Assembly: GCA_036267135.1 (NCBI GenBank) | Contig: DATAWQ010000034.1 | Location: 1-64,000, forward strand | Length of the DNA stretch: 64,000 nucleotides | Direction: 5' to 3' | Origin: PALSA-505 sp036267135 | GTDB taxonomy: Bacteria; Actinomycetota; Actinomycetes; Streptosporangiales; Streptosporangiaceae | In this document: piece after piece, positions 49,278 through 57,251 of the stretch | Position numbering within the stretch: the stretch's first letter is position 1 | Layout: each line of letters opens with the position of its first letter | The notes under the pieces: generated by a model | Databases searched by the model: none | Seen by the model: only the letters and a program-made list of their open reading frames with translations | Told to the model about the DNA's origin: nothing | Position numbers and translations under genes: made by a program

Positions 49278-50327
49278 GTGACGTTCGACGTTCTCGCCAG
49301 CGAACCGCTCAGGAACAACCCGAACAACGAGACGGCCGGCGGCATCGACCGGGTCACCGACTCCGGCGGCCGCACGCTGATCAGAAAACATCTGCGCCGC
49401 CCTAGCCCAGACCCGGCGGCCCCGCCGGCCGGATGGTCGGCCTCGCTGGATCCCCGGCACTGGAACTACTGGCATCGCGAGGCCGACGCCTACCGATCCG
49501 CCGGGCTGCGTGACAGCCTGCGGCAGGCCGGCCTCGACCTGCCGGACGCCGAGGTGCAAGAACACGACGGCGGCGTGACCCTCTGGCTCGAGGACGTGAC
49601 CGGGACGCCAGGCACCGGCTTCACGCTGGCCGAACACGCCGCGCTGGCCGAGGCGGCCGGCCGCTGGCAGGCCCAGGGCCCGCTGCGGACCTCCTGGACT
49701 TCCGAGCGCTTCCTGCGCACCTACTCGGGCAACTGGCAGGTCCCCCCGGGACTGCTGGACGACGACGCCGTCTGGCAGCAGCCGCTGGTCGCCGGGAACT
49801 GGCCACCAGGGCTGCGTGCGGGCTGGCAGCGCCTGCTGGCCCACCGGGAGTTCCTGCTCGGCGTGATGGAGGGGCTGCCGCGGACCCGCAGCCACCTCGA
49901 CTTCTGGGTGTGCAACCAGATCCGGCGGCCCTCGGGCGGCTTCGTGCTCATCGACTGGGCGTTCGCGGGCGACGGGGCCATCGGGGAGGACGTCGGCAAC
50001 CACGTGCCGGACGCGGTGAACGACCTGTTCTGGCCCGCCGAGAGGATCGGCGAGCTCGACCAGGCGTGCTTCGACGCCTACCTGTCGGGCCTGCGGCAGG
50101 GCGGCTGGACCGGCGACGCCGATGTGGTCAGGCTCGGCATGGTCGCGTCGTGCGTCAAGTACACCTGGCTGCTCCCGCTCATGCTGGAGCAGGCCGCCAA
50201 CTCCAGCCATCGCGCCTACCACGAGGCGGCCGATTCCGGCGAGCTGTACCGGCGGCGCGGGCTCAGCCTTTGGCACCTGGTCGGCTGGCTGGACGAGGCG
50301 CTCACCCTGACCGGCCGAACCGGATGA
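49278..50327 (+). CDS. Aminoglycoside phosphotransferase-fold kinase
   Basis: A 349-residue APH/ChoK-type protein. The catalytic loop is SHLDFWVCNQI (HxDxxxxN) and the metal motif LIDWAFAGDG (IDWxxxG). The N-lobe is less clear (RTLIRKHLRRP). It probably phosphorylates a small alcohol or an antibiotic. The start is GTG 49278. No resistance context is seen around it. Confidence 0.87.
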   Translation: MTFDVLASEPLRNNPNNETAGGIDRVTDSGGRTLIRKHLRRPSPDPAAPPAGWSASLDPRHWNYWHREADAYRSAGLRDSLRQAGLDLPDAEVQEHDGGVTLWLEDVTGTPGTGFTLAEHAALAEAAGRWQAQGPLRTSWTSERFLRTYSGNWQVPPGLLDDDAVWQQPLVAGNWPPGLRAGWQRLLAHREFLLGVMEGLPRTRSHLDFWVCNQIRRPSGGFVLIDWAFAGDGAIGEDVGNHVPDAVNDLFWPAERIGELDQACFDAYLSGLRQGGWTGDADVVRLGMVASCVKYTWLLPLMLEQAANSSHRAYHEAADSGELYRRRGLSLWHLVGWLDEALTLTGRTG

Positions 50328-50488
50328 CGTTTGGGCCGGACGCGCCGGGCGCTGCCGATGTACATGCTCCGGACTGGGCTGCTACCGTGCGACACCAGGG
50401 GCTACGGCACCCAGGTACCAGCCCTGTACGCCTGCGGATTGCGCGGGTCACAGTGGTGAGCGGCGGTCATGAACGCGGGGAGCGGTCA

Positions 50489-51070
50489 GTGGCGGACGAC
50501 GACACCGGGTCACTGGTTACGGCGGCCGCGGCCGGCGACAAGGTCGCCTGGCAAGCTCTGGTCGAGCGGTTCAGCGCGATGGTGTGGTCGATAGCCCGCG
50601 CCTACCGGCTCAGCCGCGCCGACGCGGCGGACGTGTCCCAGACGACCTGGCTGCGGCTGGCCGAGAACATCAGCAAGATCAACAATCCGGAGCGCGTCGG
50701 GGCCTGGCTGGCGACCGCCGTCCGGCGCGAGTGCCTGCAGAACATCAGGGCGAACGCGCGCACCGTCCCCACCGAGGACATGGCCCTGTTCGACGACGTC
50801 GGGGCGGACCCCAACCCGGTCGAGGCCGAGGTGCTGAGGGCCGAGAGCGAGCGGGAGAACGCCCGCCGGGCCCGTATCGTGTGGCAGGCGCTGGGGCGGC
50901 TCCCGGCGCGCTGCCAGCAACTGCTGCGGGTCCTGATGGCATCGCCGCCGCCAAGCTACGCGGAGGTGGCCGCGGCCCTCGACCTCCCGGTGGGCAGCAT
51001 CGGCCCGACCCGCGCCCGCTGCCTGCAGCGGCTGCGGCAGGAACTGGGCGTTGTATCAGGAATCGCCTGA
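50489..51070 (+). CDS. ECF-like sigma-70 factor
   Basis: A 193-residue RNA polymerase sigma factor. Region 2 has ALVERFSAMVWSIARAYRLS and DVSQTTWLRLAENISKI; region 4 is ALGRLPARCQQLLRVLMASP and YAEVAAALDLPVGSIGPTRA, RCLQRL. GTG 50489 is chosen because GGGGAG lies at 50477-50482; GTG 50456 is possible. It is followed after 41 bases by a small protein that probably works with it. Confidence 0.92.
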   Translation: MADDDTGSLVTAAAAGDKVAWQALVERFSAMVWSIARAYRLSRADAADVSQTTWLRLAENISKINNPERVGAWLATAVRRECLQNIRANARTVPTEDMALFDDVGADPNPVEAEVLRAESERENARRARIVWQALGRLPARCQQLLRVLMASPPPSYAEVAAALDLPVGSIGPTRARCLQRLRQELGVVSGIA

Positions 51071-51111
51071 CGCCCTCAATTAACCAGTAGACAGGGCCCT
51101 GGAGAACTGAT

Positions 51112-51579
51112 ATGACCAACCAGCCAGACGACCGGACGGTGGAGGAGGAAATCCGGCGAGCAGCCGCCCGCCTGGATCCGGTACCTCCCGAACTGATGCA
51201 AGCGGCGACCGATGCGTTCGCCTTTCGTGACCTCGACGCCGAGCTAGCCGAGCTGGTGTTCGACTCGCTGCTCGACGCCGACTCAGCCACGCTCGTCCGC
51301 AGCTCCGGCGACCGGCGGATGGTCTCGTTCAAGACGGCCGAGCTGACCATCGACATCGAGGTGTCGCGCACTGGATCCGATCGGCAGGTGATGGGCCAGA
51401 TCATGCCGCCAGGCCCAGCCACCGTGGAGATCCGTCACCGGAACGGGGTGAGCACCGTGGACGCGGACGAGCTGGGCCGGTTCAGCTCCGCCGAACTGCG
51501 GGCCGGACCGCTGAGCCTGCGGCTGCGGCAGGCGGGACAGCCAGGGCCGGTCGTGGTGACCGACTGGGTCGCTATCTGA
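51112..51579 (+). CDS. Small protein paired with the sigma factor
   Basis: A 155-residue protein without recognised domain. The N-terminal half is helical (EEEIRRAAARLDPVPPELMQ, LAELVFDSLLDAD); the C-terminal half is beta-rich (MVSFKTAELTIDIEVSRTG, then GPLSLRLRQAGQPGPVVVTD). Comparable small proteins often follow this type of sigma factor in actinomycetes, so it may modulate the factor. ATG 51112 follows GGAGAAC. Its 3' end overlaps the convergent TetR gene by eight bases. Confidence 0.78.
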   Translation: MTNQPDDRTVEEEIRRAAARLDPVPPELMQAATDAFAFRDLDAELAELVFDSLLDADSATLVRSSGDRRMVSFKTAELTIDIEVSRTGSDRQVMGQIMPPGPATVEIRHRNGVSTVDADELGRFSSAELRAGPLSLRLRQAGQPGPVVVTDWVAI

Positions 51580-52195
51580 CCGAGCTGACCCCGACCGAGC
51601 TGACCCCGGCCGAGCAGGCCCTGGCGAGCTGCCCTAGGGCCTGCTCGAGCAGGGGCCGCAGCGGCACCGGGGGGTCGGCGCCGAACCAGCGCCGCAGCGC
51701 CACCTGGGCCGCGGCTGTGGCCGCGCCGGCCAGAATCTCCGGGTACATGTCGGTGGCCCGGTCCACGCCGCTGCGGTCCGCGATCGCCGCGGCGAGCGCG
51801 TTCTGGGTGGCGGCGGTGACCCGCAGGAACTCGGCGCGCACCCCCGGAGACGTCAGCACCACCCGCACCGCGTCCAGCCACCGCTGGTCCGGGGCCTGGT
51901 CGATGCCCTCGTAGTGCCGCAGCATGGCGTTGGTCAGCGCCTCCCACAACGGCTCGCTGGCCGGCCGCTCCCGCAGCGTCGCACCGATCCGGTCGGCCCG
52001 ATCGAGCGCGATGGAGCAGATCGCCTCGTACTTGCTGGAGAAGTAGTTACGGAAGGTGCGGACGGCCACGTCCGCCTCGGCGGCAATATCCTCGATCCGC
52101 ACGTTATCCACGCCACGCTCGACGGCGAGCCGGAGCGCGGCCTGCCCGAGTGCCTGGCGGACCGCCAGCTTTTTGCGTTCCCGCAGCCCCGTCAC
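51572..52195 (-). CDS. TetR family regulator
   Basis: A 207-residue TetR protein with helix-turn-helix VRIEDIAAEADVAVRTFRNYFSSKY in two parts (recognition helix around VRTFRNYFS). The C-terminus ends in two copies of GVSSV that come from a 15-bp tandem duplication (51578-51607), just before the stop. It is divergent from the TIM-barrel protein gene, with an operator-like palindrome between. Confidence 0.9.
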   Translation of the reverse strand: MTGLRERKKLAVRQALGQAALRLAVERGVDNVRIEDIAAEADVAVRTFRNYFSSKYEAICSIALDRADRIGATLRERPASEPLWEALTNAMLRHYEGIDQAPDQRWLDAVRVVLTSPGVRAEFLRVTAATQNALAAAIADRSGVDRATDMYPEILAGAATAAAQVALRRWFGADPPVPLRPLLEQALGQLARACSAGVSSVGVSSVR

Positions 52196-52223
52196 CGGCC
52201 TAGCTTAATGCGATTCGTTCCGA

Positions 52224-52241
52224 AAGGGCAAGTTTGCCTTT
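52224..52241. promoter_or_regulatory. Operator-like palindrome between TetR and the TIM-barrel gene
   Basis: AAGGGCAAGTTTGCCTTT is an 18-bp palindrome with one mismatched pair, in the 65-base divergent gap. It probably binds the TetR protein and controls both genes. Confidence 0.68.
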
Positions 52242-52260
52242 AAGGTAGGTTACTGTGACT

Positions 52261-53571
52261 ATGATGACGGCGGGCCGCGCCAGCGCGGCCCCAGCGGAGC
52301 GGCACGGGCCCGAGCAGAACGGAGCGACGCAGGTGAACCGAAGGGGCGTCTGCTACGACGTCGGCACCGTCTACTCGGGCTTCGTGTACCAGGTCGTCAC
52401 CAGGCCGGTCTACGATCCCGGGATCACCCGCCGCGAGCTGGAGATCATCAAGACCGAACTGCACTGTAACGCGGTGCGAATCGTGGGCCGCGACGTCGGC
52501 CGGCTGATGCGGGCCACCGAGATCGCGCTCGGGCTTGGGCTGGAGGTCTGGCTGTCCCCGGCGCTCTACGAGAAGAGCCCAGACCAGACGCTCGCCTACT
52601 ACCTGACCGTGGCCAGGGCCGCGGAGGAGCTGCGAGCCCGGCTCGCCGACGCGGCCTGCGACCAGGGTAAGGCCGCCGCCGGGCCGCCGGCCGCCCAGGC
52701 CGGTCCGGACTCCGGCCACCCACAGCGCCATGAGGACGCCGACGAGGAGTCACTGTGCGCGCAGTGTCCCGGCTCGCTCTGCCTGCGTTCGCTGCGCCGG
52801 TCCCGCCAGCAGGTGTCCGCCCAGATCGTGTTCTGCCTCGGCGGCGAGCTGAGCCTGTTCATGCGGGGCATCGTTCCCGGGCGGTCCATACCCGAGCGCG
52901 TGGCCAACATGATCGGCCAGGCCAAGGCCGGCGACCACAGCCACACCGAGCGGCTGAACGCCTTCCTGGGCAAGGCCAGCGAGGCCATCCACGGAGTGTT
53001 CCGCGGGCCGCTCAGTTACGCCGCCCTGATTGGCGAGTCGGTGGACTGGACCCGGTTCGACTTCATCGGCCTCGACCATTACCGGGACGCTCGGATCAAG
53101 GACAGGTACGCCGACATGCTGGCGCCGTTCCTGGCCACTGGGCAGCCGGTCGTGGTCACCGAGACCGGGATGCGCGGCTACCGGGGCGCACAGACGTCCG
53201 GCACCCTCGGCTTCGGCGTCGTCGATCAGCGCAGCCAGTTCCTGCACCAGCTTCCGCTCCTCGGCCGGCTGGTGAAGGCCAGGCTGAACGGCGAGTACGT
53301 GCGGGACGAGGGATTGCAGGCCCGCGAGCTGGCCGAGGTGCTGGCCATACTGGACGGCGCCGGGGTCGACGGCGTCTTCGTCAACTCGTTCGTCGAGCCG
53401 CTGGCCCCGTTCAGCGAAGACCCCAGGCACGACCTGGACATGTCCGCGCTGAGCCTGGTGAAGAGCTACACCGACCGGCGCGGGAGCACGTTCCCCGACA
53501 TGCCCTGGGAGCCCAAGGAGGCGTTCGGGGCGGTGGCCGGCCGCTACGCGGGCCAGCCGGCCAGCACCTGA
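52261..53571 (+). CDS. TIM-barrel protein of the type often named abortive-infection protein
   Basis: A 436-residue protein (ATG 52261; GTG 52255 and GTG 52333 possible). It looks like a glycoside-hydrolase-like barrel: ELHCNAVRIVGRDVGRLMRA, FDFIGLDHYRDARI, VVVTETGMRGYRG, and GVDGVFVNSFVEPLAPFSED. Between about 140 and 190 there is an insert rich in Ala/Gln/His followed by a Cys cluster (ESLCAQCPGSLCLRSLRR), which might bind metal. Homologues are labelled abortive infection protein in databases, with little experimental basis. The next gene, an alpha/beta hydrolase, starts three bases after its stop. Confidence 0.75.
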   Translation: MMTAGRASAAPAERHGPEQNGATQVNRRGVCYDVGTVYSGFVYQVVTRPVYDPGITRRELEIIKTELHCNAVRIVGRDVGRLMRATEIALGLGLEVWLSPALYEKSPDQTLAYYLTVARAAEELRARLADAACDQGKAAAGPPAAQAGPDSGHPQRHEDADEESLCAQCPGSLCLRSLRRSRQQVSAQIVFCLGGELSLFMRGIVPGRSIPERVANMIGQAKAGDHSHTERLNAFLGKASEAIHGVFRGPLSYAALIGESVDWTRFDFIGLDHYRDARIKDRYADMLAPFLATGQPVVVTETGMRGYRGAQTSGTLGFGVVDQRSQFLHQLPLLGRLVKARLNGEYVRDEGLQARELAEVLAILDGAGVDGVFVNSFVEPLAPFSEDPRHDLDMSALSLVKSYTDRRGSTFPDMPWEPKEAFGAVAGRYAGQPAST

Positions 53572-53574
53572 GCC

Positions 53575-54444
53575 GTGGGACCGATGCCGGGAACCGTGAC
53601 CTCCGGGGTGGCCGGGGCAGCCGGGGCCGACCTGTACTACGAGCGCCGCGGGGCCGGGCCGCCGCTGCTGCTGATCACCGGCGGCGGTGGCGACAGTGGC
53701 TACTACGCGGCCGCGGCCACCATCCTGGCCGACCGCTACACGGTCATCACCTACGACCGGCGGGGCAACTCGCGCAGCACCCTGCACGGCGCGCCCGCCG
53801 ACATCACCATGGCCGGGCAGAGCGACGACGCGATCGCCGTGCTGGCCGCCAATGGGTTCGGCTCGGCCGCGATCTTCGGCAACAGCGGCGGCGCCACCAT
53901 CGCGCTCGACCTGGCCGCGCACCACCCCCAGGTGACCGACGTCGTGGTCGCACACGAGCCACCGGTGCCCCACGTGCTGGCCGATCCCAGCGACTATCTC
54001 GCCCAGTTCGAGGAGATCGAGCGCGTGCTGGCCACCGAAGGCTGGCAGGAAGCGTTCATCAGGTTCCAGGTCAACATCGGCCTGGCGCCGTCGGGCCGGC
54101 CCGAGGTGCTCAGGCTCCTTCTCGAGCCTGGAGCGTTCCTGCCGTCCGGGCCGCACCGGGACATGATGACCAGGGTCAGCGGCAACTGGGCCTACCTGAT
54201 GACCCACGAGGTGCGCCCGTTCATCGACTACCGGCCCGACCTCGGCCGGATCGTCAGCAACCGGGTGCCCATCGTGGTGGCCTGCGGCACCCGCACCAGG
54301 GACCAGCGCGCGGTCGAGATCAGCGTCAGGACCGCCGAGCTGCTCGGCACCGAATGTGTCCGGTTCTCCGGCGGCCATACCGCGCCGGTGGATATGCCCC
54401 GCGCGTTCGCGGCTGAGCTGGCCGCGCTGCTGAGCCGGCTGTAA
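53575..54444 (+). CDS. Alpha/beta hydrolase
   Basis: A 289-residue alpha/beta hydrolase. It has LLLITGGGGDSGYY, the strand 4/5 region VITYDRRGNSRST, and the nucleophile elbow FGNSGGATIALDLAA (GNSGG). The late Asp/His are in VACGTRTRDQ and RFSGGHTAPVDMPR. The start is GTG 53575 (ATG 53584 possible), three bases after the TIM-barrel gene, so the two form an operon under the TetR. Confidence 0.86.
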   Translation: MGPMPGTVTSGVAGAAGADLYYERRGAGPPLLLITGGGGDSGYYAAAATILADRYTVITYDRRGNSRSTLHGAPADITMAGQSDDAIAVLAANGFGSAAIFGNSGGATIALDLAAHHPQVTDVVVAHEPPVPHVLADPSDYLAQFEEIERVLATEGWQEAFIRFQVNIGLAPSGRPEVLRLLLEPGAFLPSGPHRDMMTRVSGNWAYLMTHEVRPFIDYRPDLGRIVSNRVPIVVACGTRTRDQRAVEISVRTAELLGTECVRFSGGHTAPVDMPRAFAAELAALLSRL

Positions 54445-54502
54445 TGCGAAACCATTAAGGGTTCTGAACGGTGGCCATAGACCGTCGGTGGCCCGTCGCG
54501 CG

Positions 54503-57115
54503 TTACCGCACCGACCGCGCCCGGGCGGCGCGGATCCGCTCGGCCGTGATCCTGGCTTCCAGCAGGACCAGCCGGACCGGCTCGCTGAAGCCACCTCGGT
54601 CCAGGGCCGCGTCGGTGGCCGCGATCGTGTCCTGCTCGGCCAGCGTGACCGGGTAGAGCAGGCCGGCCAGACGGCCCGCGATCCGCGGCTGGTGCTGGCC
54701 GAGCGCGGGCAGGACCTCGGTGAAGAACCGGGTGCGGAAGGGCGCCATCAGGTTCTCCTGCCCGGGGACCCAGACGCCTTCGGCGTGCGCCCGCGCCAGG
54801 TGGATCGGCTGACCGGGCGCCAGCGTCGCGGCCCAGGCGGCCTCCTTGGCCGCCGGATCCGGGCGGCGCGCCCGGCAGGTCGCGCGCTGCCGCTCGCCGC
54901 CGACCGGGTCGTCCGCGACGTAGGCGTCCAGGTCGGCGTCGGTGGCCAGGCCATGGGCGGACAGCGCGGCCAGGATCCGGCCGCGCAGCTCCAGGTTCAG
55001 CTCCAGGCCTTCCGGAAGGCCTGTGCCGTCCGGGTGAGCCGTTCCGCCCAGCCAGGCGCGCAGCCGGGCGAGCTGGTCATCGGTCTGCGCGGCGGCGGCG
55101 AAGCCGCCGGCCAGGACGCGCTGGGCGCGGCCGCCCGGCCGGGCCAGTCCGTCGCCATCCGGGCCAGCGGCCGCCAGGCCACGAGCCGTCAGGCCGGCGC
55201 CATCCAGGCCGGCGCCATCCAGGCCAGCGCCATCCAGGCAGGCGGCCGCCAGGCGTTCGCGCAGGCCCGCCCGCTGTGCGGGCGGCGCGTAGAAGTCCGC
55301 GGCGGTGACCGCCTGGTCCAGCAGCGCCTGCAGGCCGGCCGGGGGCGCTTCCGCGGCGATCCTGCGGGCCACCAGGCCGGTGAACTCGGCCGCGGTCAGC
55401 TCGGCCGCTTTGGTCATGTCCCAGGCGGCGTTCCAGAGCACCGCCTCGGTCAGCGGGTCGCCCACGTCCAGGGCGCAGGCGGACAGCGCGCGCCACGAGG
55501 CCGCGTCGAATCTGATCCTGGCCAGGGTGAGGTCACCGTCGTTGAGCACGACCGCGTCCGGCGCCGCGGCCCCGGCCAGCCCAGCCACCTCGGTACGGTC
55601 CCCGCTGATCTCCACGCTGGCCACCCGGTGCCGTCGCAGCCGGCCGTCGTCCTGCCTGGCGTAGAGCCCGGCCGCGACCCGGTGGGTCCGGGGAGCGGGA
55701 GACGCGTCCTGCACGACGGCCAGCGACCCGATCGTTCCGTCCGGCGCCAGGGCCAGCTCGGGCCGCAGCGTGTTCACGCCCGCGGTTCGCAGCCACTCCC
55801 GCGCCCACCCGGCCAGGTCCCGGCCGCTGGCCCGGCCCCAGCAGTCCACCAGGTCGGCCAGGGTGGCGCAGCCCCAGGCGTACCTGGTGAGGTACTCCCG
55901 CAGCCCGGTCCGCAGGGCCTCGTCGCCGATGAGCGCGGCGAGCTGCCGGATCGCGCTGGCACCCTTGACGTAGGTGATGGCGTACGGCTTGCTGAGCGCG
56001 TCGGAAGCGTCCGTCACCGGTGACGACACCGGCGGTGTGCCCGGCACGCTGTCGACCTGATAGGTCAAAGCCTTGTCGGTCGTGGCGAACTCGGCCCACA
56101 CCGCGCCCAGGCTCAGTGCCTCGTCCGCGGCGAGCAAGCTCAGGTAGGTGGCCATGGACTCGGCCAGCCACAGGTCGTCCCACCAGCTCGACTCGACCAT
56201 GCAGCCGAACCACACGTGCGCCACCTCATGCGCCAGGATCACCAGAACCTGGTGGTCCTGCGGGTCGGCGGCCCGCTGCAGCAGCGACTCGCTGACCGTC
56301 GTCAGGGCAGGCACCTGCATGGCCAGCGGGGCCAGGTCGGGCGGGAACACCAGGTTGAGCTCGCGGTACGGGCAGGCCACCCCCAGAAGCTCTTCGTAGT
56401 ACCGCAGCGCCCGGCCCACCACACTGCCGACCCGGCGCAGGCCAGGCTCGGTGGCCAGCCGAGGGCGGCACCACACCCGCAGCCGGATAGGGCCGTCCAC
56501 CCCGGCCAGTTCCTCCTCGGCCACGGCCAGGTAGGGCCCCGCGCACAGCGCCAGGTCGTAGGTGTGCATCTTGCGGGCCGGGGCGAACTCCCACAACCCG
56601 GCCGCGCCCGGGGCCGGCCTGCTGGTCACCGGGGCGTTGGCCTGGCACTCCCAGCCTGGCGGCGCCGTCACAGACAACGTGACGTTCGCGCGCAGGTCCG
56701 GCTGGTCGAAGCAGCAAAAGACGGCGGGCGCGAACGCCGGGAAGCAGGTGACCATCACGTACACCGCGCCACCGGCGGGGTCAGCCCACCGGCTCAGCGC
56801 CCGGCTGTCGGTCGTGTAGCCGAACTCGGCGTCCACGGTCAGCACGTTGTCCGCGGCCAGCCCGGCCAGGTGCAGCCGCTCACCGGCCAGCAGGCCGACC
56901 GGATCCAGGCTGGTGCCGTTGAGCACCACCCGGCGCACCGTGTCCGCGGCCAGATCCGCGAACGTGGCCGCCCCCGGCTCCCGGCACCGGAACCGGATCT
57001 CCGTGTGCGACCCGACCGTGTCGGGGCCCGCGGTGAAGTCCAGGGCCACCGTGTAGGACTCGACCTCGATGAGCGCGGACCGCGCCTTGGCTTCGCTCTC
57101 GGTTACAGCCGTCAT
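54503..57115 (-). CDS. M1 family metallopeptidase (PepN-like) with altered GAMEN motif
   Basis: An 870-residue M1 peptidase. The zinc site is HEVAH (296-300) with Glu319 in WLAESMA, and the catalytic Tyr is likely in ITYVKGASAIRQL. A C-terminal ERAP-like helical domain follows. The exopeptidase motif GAMEN, which holds the substrate N-terminus, reads LAMQV here (264-268 region), so the anchoring Glu is Gln. The 15-bp tandem repeats at 55192-55251 encode several GLDGA units. The start ATG 57115 is convincing (MTAVTESEAKARSALIEVES). An aminopeptidase with changed specificity is the likeliest reading. Confidence 0.9.
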   Translation of the reverse strand: MTAVTESEAKARSALIEVESYTVALDFTAGPDTVGSHTEIRFRCREPGAATFADLAADTVRRVVLNGTSLDPVGLLAGERLHLAGLAADNVLTVDAEFGYTTDSRALSRWADPAGGAVYVMVTCFPAFAPAVFCCFDQPDLRANVTLSVTAPPGWECQANAPVTSRPAPGAAGLWEFAPARKMHTYDLALCAGPYLAVAEEELAGVDGPIRLRVWCRPRLATEPGLRRVGSVVGRALRYYEELLGVACPYRELNLVFPPDLAPLAMQVPALTTVSESLLQRAADPQDHQVLVILAHEVAHVWFGCMVESSWWDDLWLAESMATYLSLLAADEALSLGAVWAEFATTDKALTYQVDSVPGTPPVSSPVTDASDALSKPYAITYVKGASAIRQLAALIGDEALRTGLREYLTRYAWGCATLADLVDCWGRASGRDLAGWAREWLRTAGVNTLRPELALAPDGTIGSLAVVQDASPAPRTHRVAAGLYARQDDGRLRRHRVASVEISGDRTEVAGLAGAAAPDAVVLNDGDLTLARIRFDAASWRALSACALDVGDPLTEAVLWNAAWDMTKAAELTAAEFTGLVARRIAAEAPPAGLQALLDQAVTAADFYAPPAQRAGLRERLAAACLDGAGLDGAGLDGAGLTARGLAAAGPDGDGLARPGGRAQRVLAGGFAAAAQTDDQLARLRAWLGGTAHPDGTGLPEGLELNLELRGRILAALSAHGLATDADLDAYVADDPVGGERQRATCRARRPDPAAKEAAWAATLAPGQPIHLARAHAEGVWVPGQENLMAPFRTRFFTEVLPALGQHQPRIAGRLAGLLYPVTLAEQDTIAATDAALDRGGFSEPVRLVLLEARITAERIRAARARSVR
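55192..55251. repeat. 15-bp tandem repeats inside the M1 peptidase gene
   Basis: Three near-identical copies of GGCCGGCGCCATCCA and one degenerate copy lie in frame on the reverse strand, adding GLDGA repeats. The length is a multiple of three, so the frame is kept. Confidence 0.85.
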
Positions 57116-57195
57116 CCTGGCATCCTACGGACGCCGTGCAACCGATTTATGGCGCCCGTGGGGCCGGGCTCACGACAGCGCCAGTCACGGCAGCG

Positions 57196-57251
57196 CCAGT
57201 CACGATGGGCCAGTCAAGATGGGCCAGTCAAGATGGGCCAGTCAGGATAGG
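57196..57251. repeat. 14-bp tandem repeat at the 3' end of the chromate transporter gene
   Basis: Four copies of CCAGTCAAGATGGG (57196-57209, 57210-57223, 57224-57237, 57238-57251, the outer two degenerate). The last copy contains the TGA stop (57242-57244) of the chrA-type gene, so the repeat grew from that stop. Confidence 0.9.
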
